Source: Talinum fruticosum (lineage: Eukaryota; Streptophyta; Magnoliopsida; Caryophyllales; Talinaceae). From it: a stretch of 64,000 nucleotides of DNA. The translations under genes were made by a program, and so were the position numbers. The notes beneath the pieces are model-generated. The model saw nothing but the letters and a program-made list of their open reading frames with translations. It was not told where the DNA came from and made no database searches. The stretch is from positions 5,783,001-5,847,000 of the forward strand of contig JAITYX010000028.1 of NCBI GenBank assembly GCA_021018815.1, read 5' to 3'. Shown piece after piece: positions 22,295-33,332 of the stretch. Within the stretch, counting starts at the first letter, position 1. The number at the start of each line of letters is the position of its first letter.

Positions 22295-23782
22295 TGAAGG
22301 TTCGCTCTTGGAGAGGCTAAGTAACCCTAGTGGGGGCTGAATAGGGTGATGATAAAATTTGCTTGAAATTTAAAATAGATATGAATATGAGGTGAGCGAG
22401 TGTCAAAGATGAACTTAGAAAAGTACTAACTCGGAGTTCATCGAAGAGTGAAGAAATAGACTATACGTGAACTTTGAAACTATCTTAGTCTAGAATGCAA
22501 TCGGAAAAGTAATAACTCGGAAGGTAGGGGCAAACCCTCCCGGGGCGAGAAAACCACGGATCGTGCTAATCCAAGCACAAAGTCAAATCCACTATTTTGA
22601 GTCCACAAAATTAAGTAGATCGACTCAACCCGAGTTGCTCCCTTAGACAACTCCTTACAAGTTTTTCCTAGACTCGAAATTACCTTATCCGATCTAGTAC
22701 TTCCTAATTGAGATCACCCTTACGAGTTAGGGACAACCGAACCGAGTTAACCCTTACGGCCCGAGTCAAGGGACCTTACTTAGAAAGTAAGAAAGAGAGT
22801 GTTTGTAATCGAGTACAAGACCTTACAACTCGGAGAAATATTAAATACAGAATTGGAGTTGTAAGTTGAAGATTGAAAGTGAACACAATGACTTTTGCTC
22901 AAATATGTGTATTAACAATTGGTTCAGTAATCTTCTTGTCTTGAAGGATGGCTTTTATTTATAGATGACCAAGCACCTTAGCCGTTCCGTCCATCTTCCG
23001 ACTGGAAGTCCCTTGTGACCATTGTAATGGATTTTCTAAGTCGCTCATAAAATATCCGTTGAGATATGAACGTCGGGCAACGGCTCTTGACTCCTTTGGA
23101 AGTCCCAAAACCACTTGGTGGTGTCTTGAAAAATAAGGTGAAAACCACCGTTGAGCTTAGTGCTCGCAGATTTCCAATTTTGGAAACAGACAACCCCGAC
23201 ACGATTGTCCGGGGCTAGGTCAAAGGTGGAAAAAGCCTTCTCTACTGGTGATTAACATTTTGAAGCCTCGTTACTTTTGCAATTCAAAAATAAGATACCC
23301 TCGTTTGAATAACCTACAAAAGTAAATCAATTTGGTTCTCAAAGTATAAAATACTTTGGTCCAAGATTAGACACGAGATAATAACATAATTAAGATAATT
23401 AAATGACTAATTATCCGAGTCGGAAAAGGAATGGAATTTATGAGTCTAATATCTATGATACTCAAATTCCATCTTAGTTAGTCTAGATGATAGTCAAGTC
23501 ATAAGGAGAAGATCGAGTAGACAAACTCGATCTAGACTAAATAAAGTTCAAACAAAATATGCCGACTTGGAATAGTAAATTAACAATGTAATTCCTGGAA
23601 TATGAAGTCGGACTTGAGTTTATGTGCGTGAAATAAAGTGTTTGAGCACGCGATATATCCGAGTGTTGAGTGACTTAGAATTGAGTGTGAAGTAGCATGT
23701 AGAAGTATGCTTTACGAGTCGATCGAGTCAAGCGTAAACATATATAATAGTTTCTATAACACTAAGAGAAAATGTTATATCA
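22295..23782 (-). mobile_element. Copia LTR of copy 1, minus orientation
   Basis: It starts TGAAGGTTCGCTCTTGGAGA on the plus strand, which is the 3' end of the LTR in minus orientation. It aligns closely with LTRs at 25223, 51086 and 54835 over more than 1 kb. The outer end near 23782 abuts gag-pol sequence of copia copy 2, showing that copy 1 inserted into copy 2. The last 80-100 bp seen in the 51086 copy are missing or diverged here. A TATA-like element TTTATTTATAGATGACC (22955) lies in the conserved part; on the transcribed minus strand it gives CTATAAATAAA. Confidence 0.75.
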
Positions 23783-25162
23783 CTCGTTGAGCTTTTGCTT
23801 TAGTTGCTCATTTTCTTTTCGAGTAACTCATACTCGGTCTCATTGAATTGAGCACTAGTCTTGAGTTCTCTCGAGTGTAAGTCTCGGTTTTCCAACTCAT
23901 TTTTTAAAGAGATGCTCTCGGAAGAAATTGACTCAAGTTGTTCTTTAAAATGAGAAGAGTCGAATTGGACTTCTCCTCCAAAGTGAAAATATACTTGGCT
24001 AAATCAACTTTGGAAAATTTGAGAAAGTATTCAATTAACTCTTGAGGATTTGCTTCCTCATTGTCCGATTAATACGTGTTCGACTCTGTTTCCACTTCGA
24101 GTCGGAAAGTGCCATCGGACACTTTGAGTCATCCGAGTCCTCGTCATCTTCGATGAGTCCTCGTCACTTCATATGGCCATAGCCTTTTTCTTTCTTCTGT
24201 CCCTTTTTCTCTTGGGACGAGTCCTTGACTATGTGTTCCTTGCTTGCCACATTCAAAACAGCCAGAGTTCTTAGTCAAAGATAACTTTGAAGGGGAAGAG
24301 TATTTACCTTTTCTATCCTTCTTGTCTTTCTTATAGAACTCTTCTTTTGGCTTCTTATCCCATCTCTTGTGCTTCATCATTCTCTTGAAGCCTCTAGCGA
24401 TAAGTGCCATGGGATCCTCTTCGAGTCAAAAGAACTCGGATATGCTTCTCCGGTTTACGAGGCTTTCAGCGCAATGTTCTTTTTGGTGCTAACCTCTGCA
24501 TCCTCCTCTTCCAGGTGGATCTCATGGGTGAGAAGCTTCCCAATGAGTTCGTCCGGCTTTAGTAGAGAAAAGTTCCGAGCCTCTTTGATAGCTGTCACTT
24601 TGGGACCCCATCTTTTCTTGGGTAGGCTTCTAAGTATCTTTACGCACATTTCCTCGTAGGAAATCTTTTTACCTAGAGATTTGAGATTGTTGGTAATCTT
24701 AGTCAAGCGAATGAACATCCGAGTGATGTTTTCTTCGGCTCCATCTTCAACAGCTCATACTTATGAAGATATTGGCTTATCTTGGCTTGTCGACCTGGCT
24801 TGTGCCTTCATAAGTGTTGACCGAGTGTGTCCCATACTTTTTGGCTGTATCACGAGCGGACACTCGATTGTATTCTTCGAGCTGATGGTGCACATCGGAA
24901 TGTTCATTGCCTTGAAGTTCTTTACGAACTTCACCGATTCATTAGCCGTGAACTCGGGCCTTTGTCTTGGGTACGAGTCTTGTTTCTTCCGTCTTCATGG
25001 GAGTGTAGTTGCCTACTTGTATAATGTTTCGGACATCCTCATCGTGATCCAGCAGGAAACATTCCATGAGTTTCTTCCAGGTGCACGAAGTTAGATCCTT
25101 TGAACTTTGGTGGTCTACTTGGAAGATCTTCCTTCATCGAACTCTCCGTTGTTACGAGCCAT
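23783..25162 (-). pseudogene. Ty1/copia gag and start of pol, copy 2
   Basis: The start codon at 25162-25160 follows the primer site by the usual short leader and the frame begins MARNNGEFDE. The central UBN2-type gag is readable on the minus strand at 24718-24455 (KSLGKKISYEEMCVKILRSL, RRWGPKVTAIKEARNFSLLK). A degenerate zinc knuckle (GCFECGKQGTHSQG, with the last Cys lost) is at about 24275. Downstream, 24130-23783 is the charged coiled-coil linker before protease. It stops where copy 1's LTR is inserted. Several frameshifts (near 24440, 24800 and 25000) inactivate it. Confidence 0.8.
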
Positions 25163-25207
25163 TTGATCTTTAAACCTTTGGATGGTTAGATCCTTTTTGA
25201 AAGGCTA

Positions 25208-25220
25208 GGCTCCGATACCA
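25208..25220 (-). other. Primer binding site, initiator tRNA-Met type (copia copy 2)
   Basis: The minus strand reads TGGTATCGGAGCC, one mismatch from the complement of the initiator tRNA-Met 3' end. It is two bases inside the LTR end at 25223. Confidence 0.85.
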
Positions 25221-25222
25221 AT

Positions 25223-26345
25223 TGAAGGTTTGCTCTTGGAGAGGCTAAGTCACCCTAGAGGGGGTGAATAGGGTGATGATAAAATTTGCTTGAAATTTAA
25301 AATAGATAGGAATCTAAGGTGAGCGAGAGTCAAAGATGAACTCGAAAAGTACTAATTTAGAGTTCGAGTGAAGAGTGAAGAAACAGATTAATAAGAACTT
25401 TGAAACTGTCCGAGTCTAGAATGCACTCGGAAAAGTAATAACTCGAAAGTACGTGGAAACCCTCCCGGGGCAGAAAACCGCGAGACCGTGCTAATCCAAG
25501 CACGAAGTCAAATCCACTATTTTGAGTCCACAAAATTCAGTAGATCGACTCAACCCGAGTTGCTCCCTTAGACAACTCCTTACAAGTTTTTCCTAGACTC
25601 GAAATTACCTTATCCGATCTAGTACTTCCTAACCGAGATCACCCTTACAGGTTAGGGACAAGCGAGCTGAGTTAACCCTTACAGCCCAGTCAAGGGACCT
25701 TACTTAGAAAGTAAGAAAGAGAGTGTTTGTAATCGAGTACAAGACCTTACAACTCGGAGAAATGTTAAATACGGAATTGGAGTTGTAAGTTGAAGATTGA
25801 AAGTGAATACAATGACTTTTGCTCAAATATGTGTATTAACAATTGGTTAAGCAATCTTCTTGTCTTGAAGGATGGCTTCTATTTATAGATGACCAAGCAA
25901 CTTAGCCGTTCTGTCCATCTTCTGACTGGAAGTCCCTTGTGACCATTGTAATGGATTTTCTAAGTCGCTCATAAAATATCCGTTGAGATATGAACGTCGG
26001 GCAACGGCTCTTGACTCCTTTGGAAGTCCCAAAACCACTTGGTGGTGTCTTGAAAAATAAGGTGAAAACCACCGTTGAGCTTAGTGTCTGCAGATTTCCA
26101 ATTTTGGAAACGAGACAACCACGACACGATGTATGCGGGGCTAGGTCAAAGGTGGAAAAAGCCTTCTCTCGCGGTGATTAACGTTTTGAAGCCTGTTACT
26201 TTTGCAATTCAAAAATAAGATACCCTCGTTTGAATAAATTACAAAAGTAAATCAATTTGGTTCTCAAAGTATAAAATACTTTGGTCCAAGATTAGACACG
26301 AGATAATAACATAATTAAGATAATTAAGTGACTAATTATCCGAGT
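25223..26345 (-). mobile_element. Copia 5' LTR of copy 2, truncated
   Basis: It is nearly identical in order to 22295-23410, including CAAATCCACTATTTTGAGTC, the TATTTATAGATGACCAAG segment and CGTTGAGATATGAACGTCGG. It ends abruptly at about 26345 after CTAATTATCCGAGTCG, where part of a TGTAGACACC-type LTR follows without a clean terminus. A deletion or recombination at this point, not simple insertion, is likely. Confidence 0.75.
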
Positions 26346-26910
26346 CGACGGAGTGGAACGGAAGGGCTTATCTCTACGTCTCGCACCCTCGCCCTGAATC
26401 CGATTCTCGATTCTAGACCGATGGAGTCATTTTTTAGCCTCTTTCAACTTATTTTTCCCATACTAAGATTGGTAGAGCATTTATTTATTTTAGTTTTGTT
26501 AGTTTTTCATTCCTAAAAACCGACTAGCGAACTATTTTCGATTTATTTATATCAAATTGCTTATCGACTTTTCGACTGAATGATAAAAAAAAAAATGAGT
26601 TTTCTAGATCCGCTAGCCAGGCCGGAGACCGAGGCTAATCACCTCAACCATGGCCCCTAGCCGGTGCTGGCAAAAGCCAACACGGATTGTTCAGCGAGTG
26701 AGGCTTGGATCCAAACCGGTGTTTTCACACCGGTTTGGCATTAAAACCCCACGACAGATTCAGCGAAACCCTAAATTTCTTTATTTTTTGGTGAAGAAAT
26801 AATATCCCGAGATTTTTGAAAATAGTTTATAAAATAAAATAATTAATAATATCCCCACTTTCAAAAATAATTCTTCAAAACCCTAAAATCATTTTCATAT
26901 TCGAAAACCA
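26346..26910 (+). mobile_element. 3' part of a TGTAGACACC-type LTR, plus orientation
   Basis: Starting at GGAACGGAAGGGCTTATC it follows 47107-47720 in order, with shared landmarks GATGGAGTCATTTTT, GGTGTTTTCACACCGG and AAATAATATCCCGAGA. Neither LTR terminus is present, so both sides are truncated. It is the nearest recognisable transposon upstream of the GID4-like gene. Confidence 0.65.
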
Positions 26911-27343
26911 AAGGAAAAGTTTTAACACTCGCCAATTCATGGGAAAGTTCGAGCCTCCGGGGATTTGTGTTTCCTACAGGTGGGTTTGGGCTCGGTGGAG
27001 CCATACCCGCACCCATACCCATTTTCAAAGGTTGTACCAATACTCGTACATACACCTGTCGGGTTTTTAAAACTTAAACCCTAGCGATACCTATCGGTTT
27101 TTTCGAGTTTGAATAATTAAGGTGAAATCCTTGGGTGTTGCGTTGTCTGGAAAGCTTCTAATTGAGTGCGCAAGAGAGAGGACTAAGCGAGAGAGATAGA
27201 GATGACTAAGAAAAAGGAGGAGAGAGCAATAAGAGGCCGACTAAGCAAGTGGAGTAGAAAGAGTAGTGAGATATGAGAGAGTAGCAACCCTAGAAGGCAA
27301 CAAGCTCTGCAGGAGAAATAGCGGGATGGGAGTAGAGAGAGAA

Positions 27344-27385
<42 letters not shown>

Positions 27386-27990
27386 GAGGAGAGGCAATGC
27401 GAGAGGAGAGATAAGGGAGAGCGAAGAGAAGATTAGCTTTTTAGTTTTAAAATATCTTCACCTCAATTCGGATTGGGCTTGGACCGCTTGGGTGGTTTCA
27501 CAATGAAACTGCCTTAAAAAATCGAATTAAATAACCAGGTAGGAGTCGGGTTCGGCTATGGGGAGGGTGAACCCTGTACGTGACCCGAACCCAAACTTTT
27601 TACCTAACCCATATCCTAAATTTTTACAATTTTTCATACCCACACATGATCAAAATGGATTGAGTTCAGGTCGATTTTTTTAAATTCGAGTGAAATTTCC
27701 ATCTCTAATGACGAGAATCAATATGGCAAATTTCATTGATCCAATTATAACCTATTCAAAATTAAGCTATTCCAAAACAAAATTAAATGACTCATTTGTG
27801 ACGCTAGATTGATCTGTCAATTCGACCGGACTGGGTCGGGTCGAGTTTTCGGGTCGGTCGGTTATTGCCGGGCCTAGACTCCGTTTTCAGTCTTTGATTC
27901 GTGTAATTTGACCTGTTCTCTGCAGGACAAAGCACTCGGGAGGGAGGATTGAGATTCGACATACGGCAGTCGTTGCATCGACGGAAAAGA
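26911..27990. other. Upstream region of the GID4-like gene
   Basis: Mostly unassigned. It contains a short stretch rich in GGGTATGGGTACGGG-type words (26985-27060 and 27545-27645) seen in plant repetitive DNA, and a GA microsatellite at 27346-27383. A possible 5' leader precedes the start codon, and CTCTGCAG at 27919-27926 could be the acceptor of a leader intron. No TATA box can be assigned with confidence. Confidence 0.35.
27346..27383. repeat. GA microsatellite
   Basis: An almost uninterrupted (GA)n run lies about 610 bp upstream of the GID4-like start codon. GA runs of this kind are common in plant 5' regions and mutate fast. Confidence 0.9.
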
Positions 27991-30900
27991 ATGCCGGTTA
28001 GAGTTTCGGAGAGTCATCTCCCTTCACAAATTCCAGGTATTCTATATTTGCTATTCAACATCCAATTTGATTTCGTATCCTGCTTACTTTTAAATTGCTC
28101 GTAACTATCTCAATTGGAGAATTTTTAATGCCAAAATTGCATAATTGGTGTAACTCTGAGGTCATGTTTTGAAGGCTCGTGTTCTGGGCAGACTTCACCT
28201 CCAGTTTGTACCCTGCTCAGCGTTGGGCAGGTATTTCATCTGGCTAATTTGATTATTCTCTTGTATCCTTTATTTGGGTGTAATATGCTTTAACACTTTT
28301 GTGTCCAATTTTGGGTTTGCCCATTTGGGCATTGACTTCTCGCATCATTTGTTTGGGATTTGGAGTAGTAGATTAATTGGAACCGGGACCGGAAATGGTG
28401 ATCAAATATGCATAAACTTTGTTTTTGTTTTTTTGGGGGGTGGGTTGATCAATTTTTCTTGTTTTCAGTAAGATGAATCAAAACTGTAAAGGATAATGGA
28501 AAATGAACTAGTCCCTATTAGACCCCAAGAGAAAAAGCACTCCAGCGACATTGCTTGGGTTAGTATATACCACTGATCTTGCAAAAGAATAAATGTAGGT
28601 TAAAGTACTTCTTTCTCGTGCGGCACATGGCAAAAGACAAGCACAAATTCTTATATGAGACCGTCTCACATAAAAGTTATTGTGAGATGGATATCTTTAG
28701 AGGTGACTTTTTAAAGGTTTGACTATGACTAATAACTTATATTATAATGACTTTTTAATTCGGGAGTGATTAATAATTCATTAAGAGGTCACTTTTATTA
28801 GAGTTACCCCTTAATGAATTATTAGTCACCTTTATGTATTTAAAGTCACCATAAAAGTTTCTATCTCATAATAACTTTTAAGTGAGACGGTCTCACACAA
28901 GACCTATTAAAAGACAAGATACCTGTCAAAGCACAAAAACCATTTCTCTGTAGTTTCTTTCACCCAAAACAGCAGGAACTACAGGTTCAGTTACTTCAGT
29001 AGTCATTTTCAACAAACTGCTTTTACCTGATATCCCTGCCCTTGTGTACAGACCCAATGCACTTTCTGAGACACCTGCGGATTCTGTCTTTGCAACATCA
29101 TCCATTTCTGAAAGATTTCATAACATTGCCTGTCACCTGGCGTGCGAAAGTTGATGATCGATGATTGTAGCTTTCATATCTGAGAGACTAAGTCATGAAT
29201 CATCGGATGAAGTAGCTGTGTGTGTAGCTATAGTAATAAAAAGCTGGTCATTTGCTTGATGAGTATCGTCATAATTACCTTTAGAGGGCCAGTTTTTCAG
29301 GCTGTGAGAAATGATGGAATTCAGATTTATTATAAAAAAGATTTAGGAAGAATAATTAGGATCTTTTGTTTTCGAATCTCTTGAGAGTTATCTGGTGGAG
29401 GAGTCTAATATTGTTATTATTTTTTGGAATCTTAGTTATTCTAGATCTACACAATTAAGGATTCACAAGATAAATTAATTCCCCAAATATACTTGTTTAA
29501 ACAATTGAAATTCCTGTAAAGACGATTGCCTTCAAGAGGATTGGAATAAGACATGCATACATTTCAGAAACATTAGGACACAAGGATGCCTTTTTATTAT
29601 AATTTCTCGAAAATATCAACAAATAGCGCTCAAATAAAGATTTTGGAGAAAGATGGCCTTTTATCATATTGCATATACATTCCCTTTTGCTTTCCCTTGT
29701 TGACCAAAAGAAGGGGGGTTTAAAATAACATATCTTGTACCCTTGCAACTACATGTTACCCAACCACTAGGGTACAGAGTGCTAAGTATATGTTATGTAC
29801 TCTTGTCCAAAGCCATGTACCCAAGTGAGCCAAGACTAAGATAAGAATCTAATTACAATGCTTCTCTTGTTGAATTTTTATCTTCGGCGTCTTGTATTAT
29901 CTTCTACAATGCTCATCACATCTGCCTCTTAAGGCATCAAGGGACCTCCTTGACATGTCCAAAGCATCTAATCCTTGACACGTGGGGCTCATTCTCACCT
30001 TATTTATACTCACATCCTTTTTATATCTAAAATTGAAAGTTCAATATGGAGATGCAAATCACCACTGGGGGGTGAATAGGGTGTTTGGAAGATTTTGCGG
30101 AATGAAAGTTCTTATGAACCGAGCTCTCGGAAAGTTAAGGAAAGTTCAGGACTATGAGTTTGAAGTCGGGATTAGTCTAAAGTGAATCGGAGAAAAATAA
30201 CACATGACATAGAGATTTTATGACGAAACCCTCTTGGGGCAGAAATCCTCGGACGAGTGCTCAATCCAAGCACTCGGTTAAATCCACTAATCCAATTCAC
30301 AATTACAATGAATTTAACTTACCAAGATTTGTTCCCTAACAAATCGATATAATTTTCTCGGGTAAGAAATTCCCAAATTCCCTCCGACGGCAGTAGTGTT
30401 TGAAAAGTAAATGAGTGATTGAAAATTATATCCTACTCCAGCGGTGAATTTTTTTGATAAGATGATGAAATTTTTACGTTGATGAATTTTTTTATGTTGA
30501 TGAATTTTATAACCAAATGATGAATTTTTGTATTTTGATAATTTTACGAGTAACATTAAGGGCTTAAGAGTATGTTCGACTTTACATGAAAAACAAAATT
30601 TATTTATGTTTTATGGTCGTGTATGTTTTCGTATGTTCATTTATGTTCGTTTATGTTCGTTTCTTTTCTTTTATGTTCGTTTATGTTCGTCTATGTTCGT
30701 TCGTTTATGTTCGTTTCTTATTTAACAATTCATTTATGTTTGTTTATGTTCGTTTATGTTTTTTTATGTTCGTTTTTGTTTATGTTTATGTATATGTTTA
30801 TGTACGTTTTGTATGTAAGTTCGACAGGCCGTAATGAATTTATTATTTTATGTTTACTTAGTCATAGAAAAATAATGAATTAAAATTTAGTTACTTAATT

Positions 30901-33278
30901 ACACTTTTGTATAAAGTTCATTTAAACATATATTTTTCTAATTAAGAAAATTGATCCGTACAAGTTTTTTTATTTTTCATGTAAAAAGTATAAAAATTAA
31001 AAAACAAGTACATCGTATATTTTACAAATGAATATTGTACTAAACTAAGGAATTTTATAACAATAATGATGAATTTTACAATAATAGTGATGAATTTAAA
31101 AAAATGTTTATATTTGTCAATATTCATGCTCCTTAAGGAAATCTTCATCAATCTTCTTGGCATATGTTTGAATCCATCTACTATATGACCTTGCATTGAC
31201 ATTATTACTTAGTTCTCAGCACAAACACAATTAGTAAAAAATCATCATAAATAATTAGCATATTTATCAATACAACTTTATTAGTTTATCAAGCAAACAA
31301 ATATTCATCGGTAAAATTAGTAAATTAATCAATAGAAATCAACAAAATTAACATATTTATCTTAATATCGATAAATTTATCATAGATGTGAAAACATTTA
31401 TCAATATTAATACTTGGCATATTCATCATTAAAATTTATATATTCATCAAAAGGAATATATATTCAATGTGGAAGTGGACAAATATATAAAAAAACAAAT
31501 ATTCATCATTAAAATTTAAAAATTCATCAAGCAACTTGATTAAGTAGAAAAATTCATCAACTATTAGTAAACATCATAATGAAAAACTAACATATTCATA
31601 AATGAAATTGAAATATTCATGCATATTCAATATGAAATAGTTCAAATACATGAAAATTGATTAATATTCATTACTAAGACTTAAAAATATCAACAAAGAA
31701 AAATCATATTCTACTTGCATAAAAAGTGGCAAAAAATAATTAAAATTTTACTTATTTATTCTTCATAAGTGAAACTCCAACTCACATTATTTCATCATAA
31801 ATAAATATTCTTCTCTAAAAAATAAATTCATCAAAACAAACAAAAATTTATCACAATTTGAAAATTCATCAATATAAACAAATATTCATCAGTAAAAATA
31901 AAAATTCATCAAAACAAACAAATATTCATCACCAAATTAAAAATTCAAGAAAAAATAGAGAGTTTAAAAATTACATCCGAATAAAAAAATTTAACAAAAA
32001 CGAGGAAAAATTTCATTTACTCTCTTGATACATTAAAAGAAAAATATTCATCACTCAAATTTAAAAAACAAGTAAAGGAGAAATCATTCACCTTCGGAAA
32101 TGGCACTCTTAATCTCGGCGCCCTTGACGACGACGTTTTGGTCGTTGAGACCTTCTTCCTCCTTACTCAAGTAGTCATTGTACCCATTCTTAGCATCGGC
32201 GTCATTGTTGGCATGCCTCTTCGGCGAGAGCTTGACGCCGGCAACCGGGGAGGAGAGAGAAAATGGTTTCGACGACGATGCAAGCCGGAATCAAGACCTC
32301 CATGGCTAGATCCGGAATCATTTTTGTGCTCGTAACTCCGCCACTCGCTGAAAACCCGAAAATCCGACACCTGGAGAGACGAGCAAGAGGAGAGTGAATG
32401 ATGAGAGAGAAAGAAAGAGGGAGAGAGAGAGAGAGAGGCTCGAGAGAGAAAATGAGGTGGTCAAAATGAGTGGAAAATCGGGGATATATTTATTGAGTTT
32501 CTTTTTTTTTTTTTATGGGGTTTGCTCGTGGAGTAGCTTCCTACTAGGTACTAATGTATAAGAATTGATGAGTGATTACAAGATTTCTCACTAAAAGTAC
32601 AACTCGGAAAATAAGAATAAGAACTAGGAGTTGTATGCTAGATATTTGTATGATATGTTGAGGTCTCTTGGTCATTGGTAATGTGGAAATCTTTTGCTAA
32701 GGATTCTTTATATAGTCTTCTTTGAAGAAGTAGCCGTTGAGTCTTCAACTTCTTTCAATTGGAGCTTCAACGTCTTTCAATTAGAGCTTCGAGAGCCATT
32801 GTAACGGATAGTCTAAGGGCTCATTTTTGGACCTTCGTGAAATAGTCATCGTACCTCGATCCTAGCTTCCAACAACTCTTTTACCAACTCTAGATAACTG
32901 GAATTTCGGAGAGGAGATCATTAGACTCGAAACAATATTTTGCTCAAAACAAGTAACAAACATATCTCTTAGTCGGTTCGATCAAATTCAAGGCTTTTTG
33001 GCTTTTGCCTAGCGAGACTTCATCGGTAACATGAAGCCTTTGTTTTTGCTTTTTTTTTTTTTGACATAATTAACTTTTATTTTTGCTTTTTTTTTGACAT
33101 AAGAAAACCTGCAAAAATAATATAGAGAATCATTCTCGAAGTATAAAAATACTTTAGTCTATAATTAGATTAGGGATTAGTCTAAGTAAAGCGTTTAAGA
33201 CCAATTAATACTTAACCTATTAATCTGTAATCTTTCAAGTTTAATATTCAATATATTCAAATTTTAGATATGTCAAAA

Positions 33279-33332
<54 letters not shown>

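Noticed and set aside
29497..29748. Minus-strand 83-codon frame in intron 2
   Set aside because: No recognisable motif and antisense to the host gene; kept as unremarkable intron sequence.
30605..30810. Short regular repeats resembling an array
   Set aside because: Unit of about 10 bp without spacers in plant intron DNA; a minisatellite, not a CRISPR array.
30586..30883. Repetitive frames such as [11 protein letters not shown]
   Set aside because: Translation of the TTTATGTTCG minisatellite in all three frames; not a membrane protein gene.
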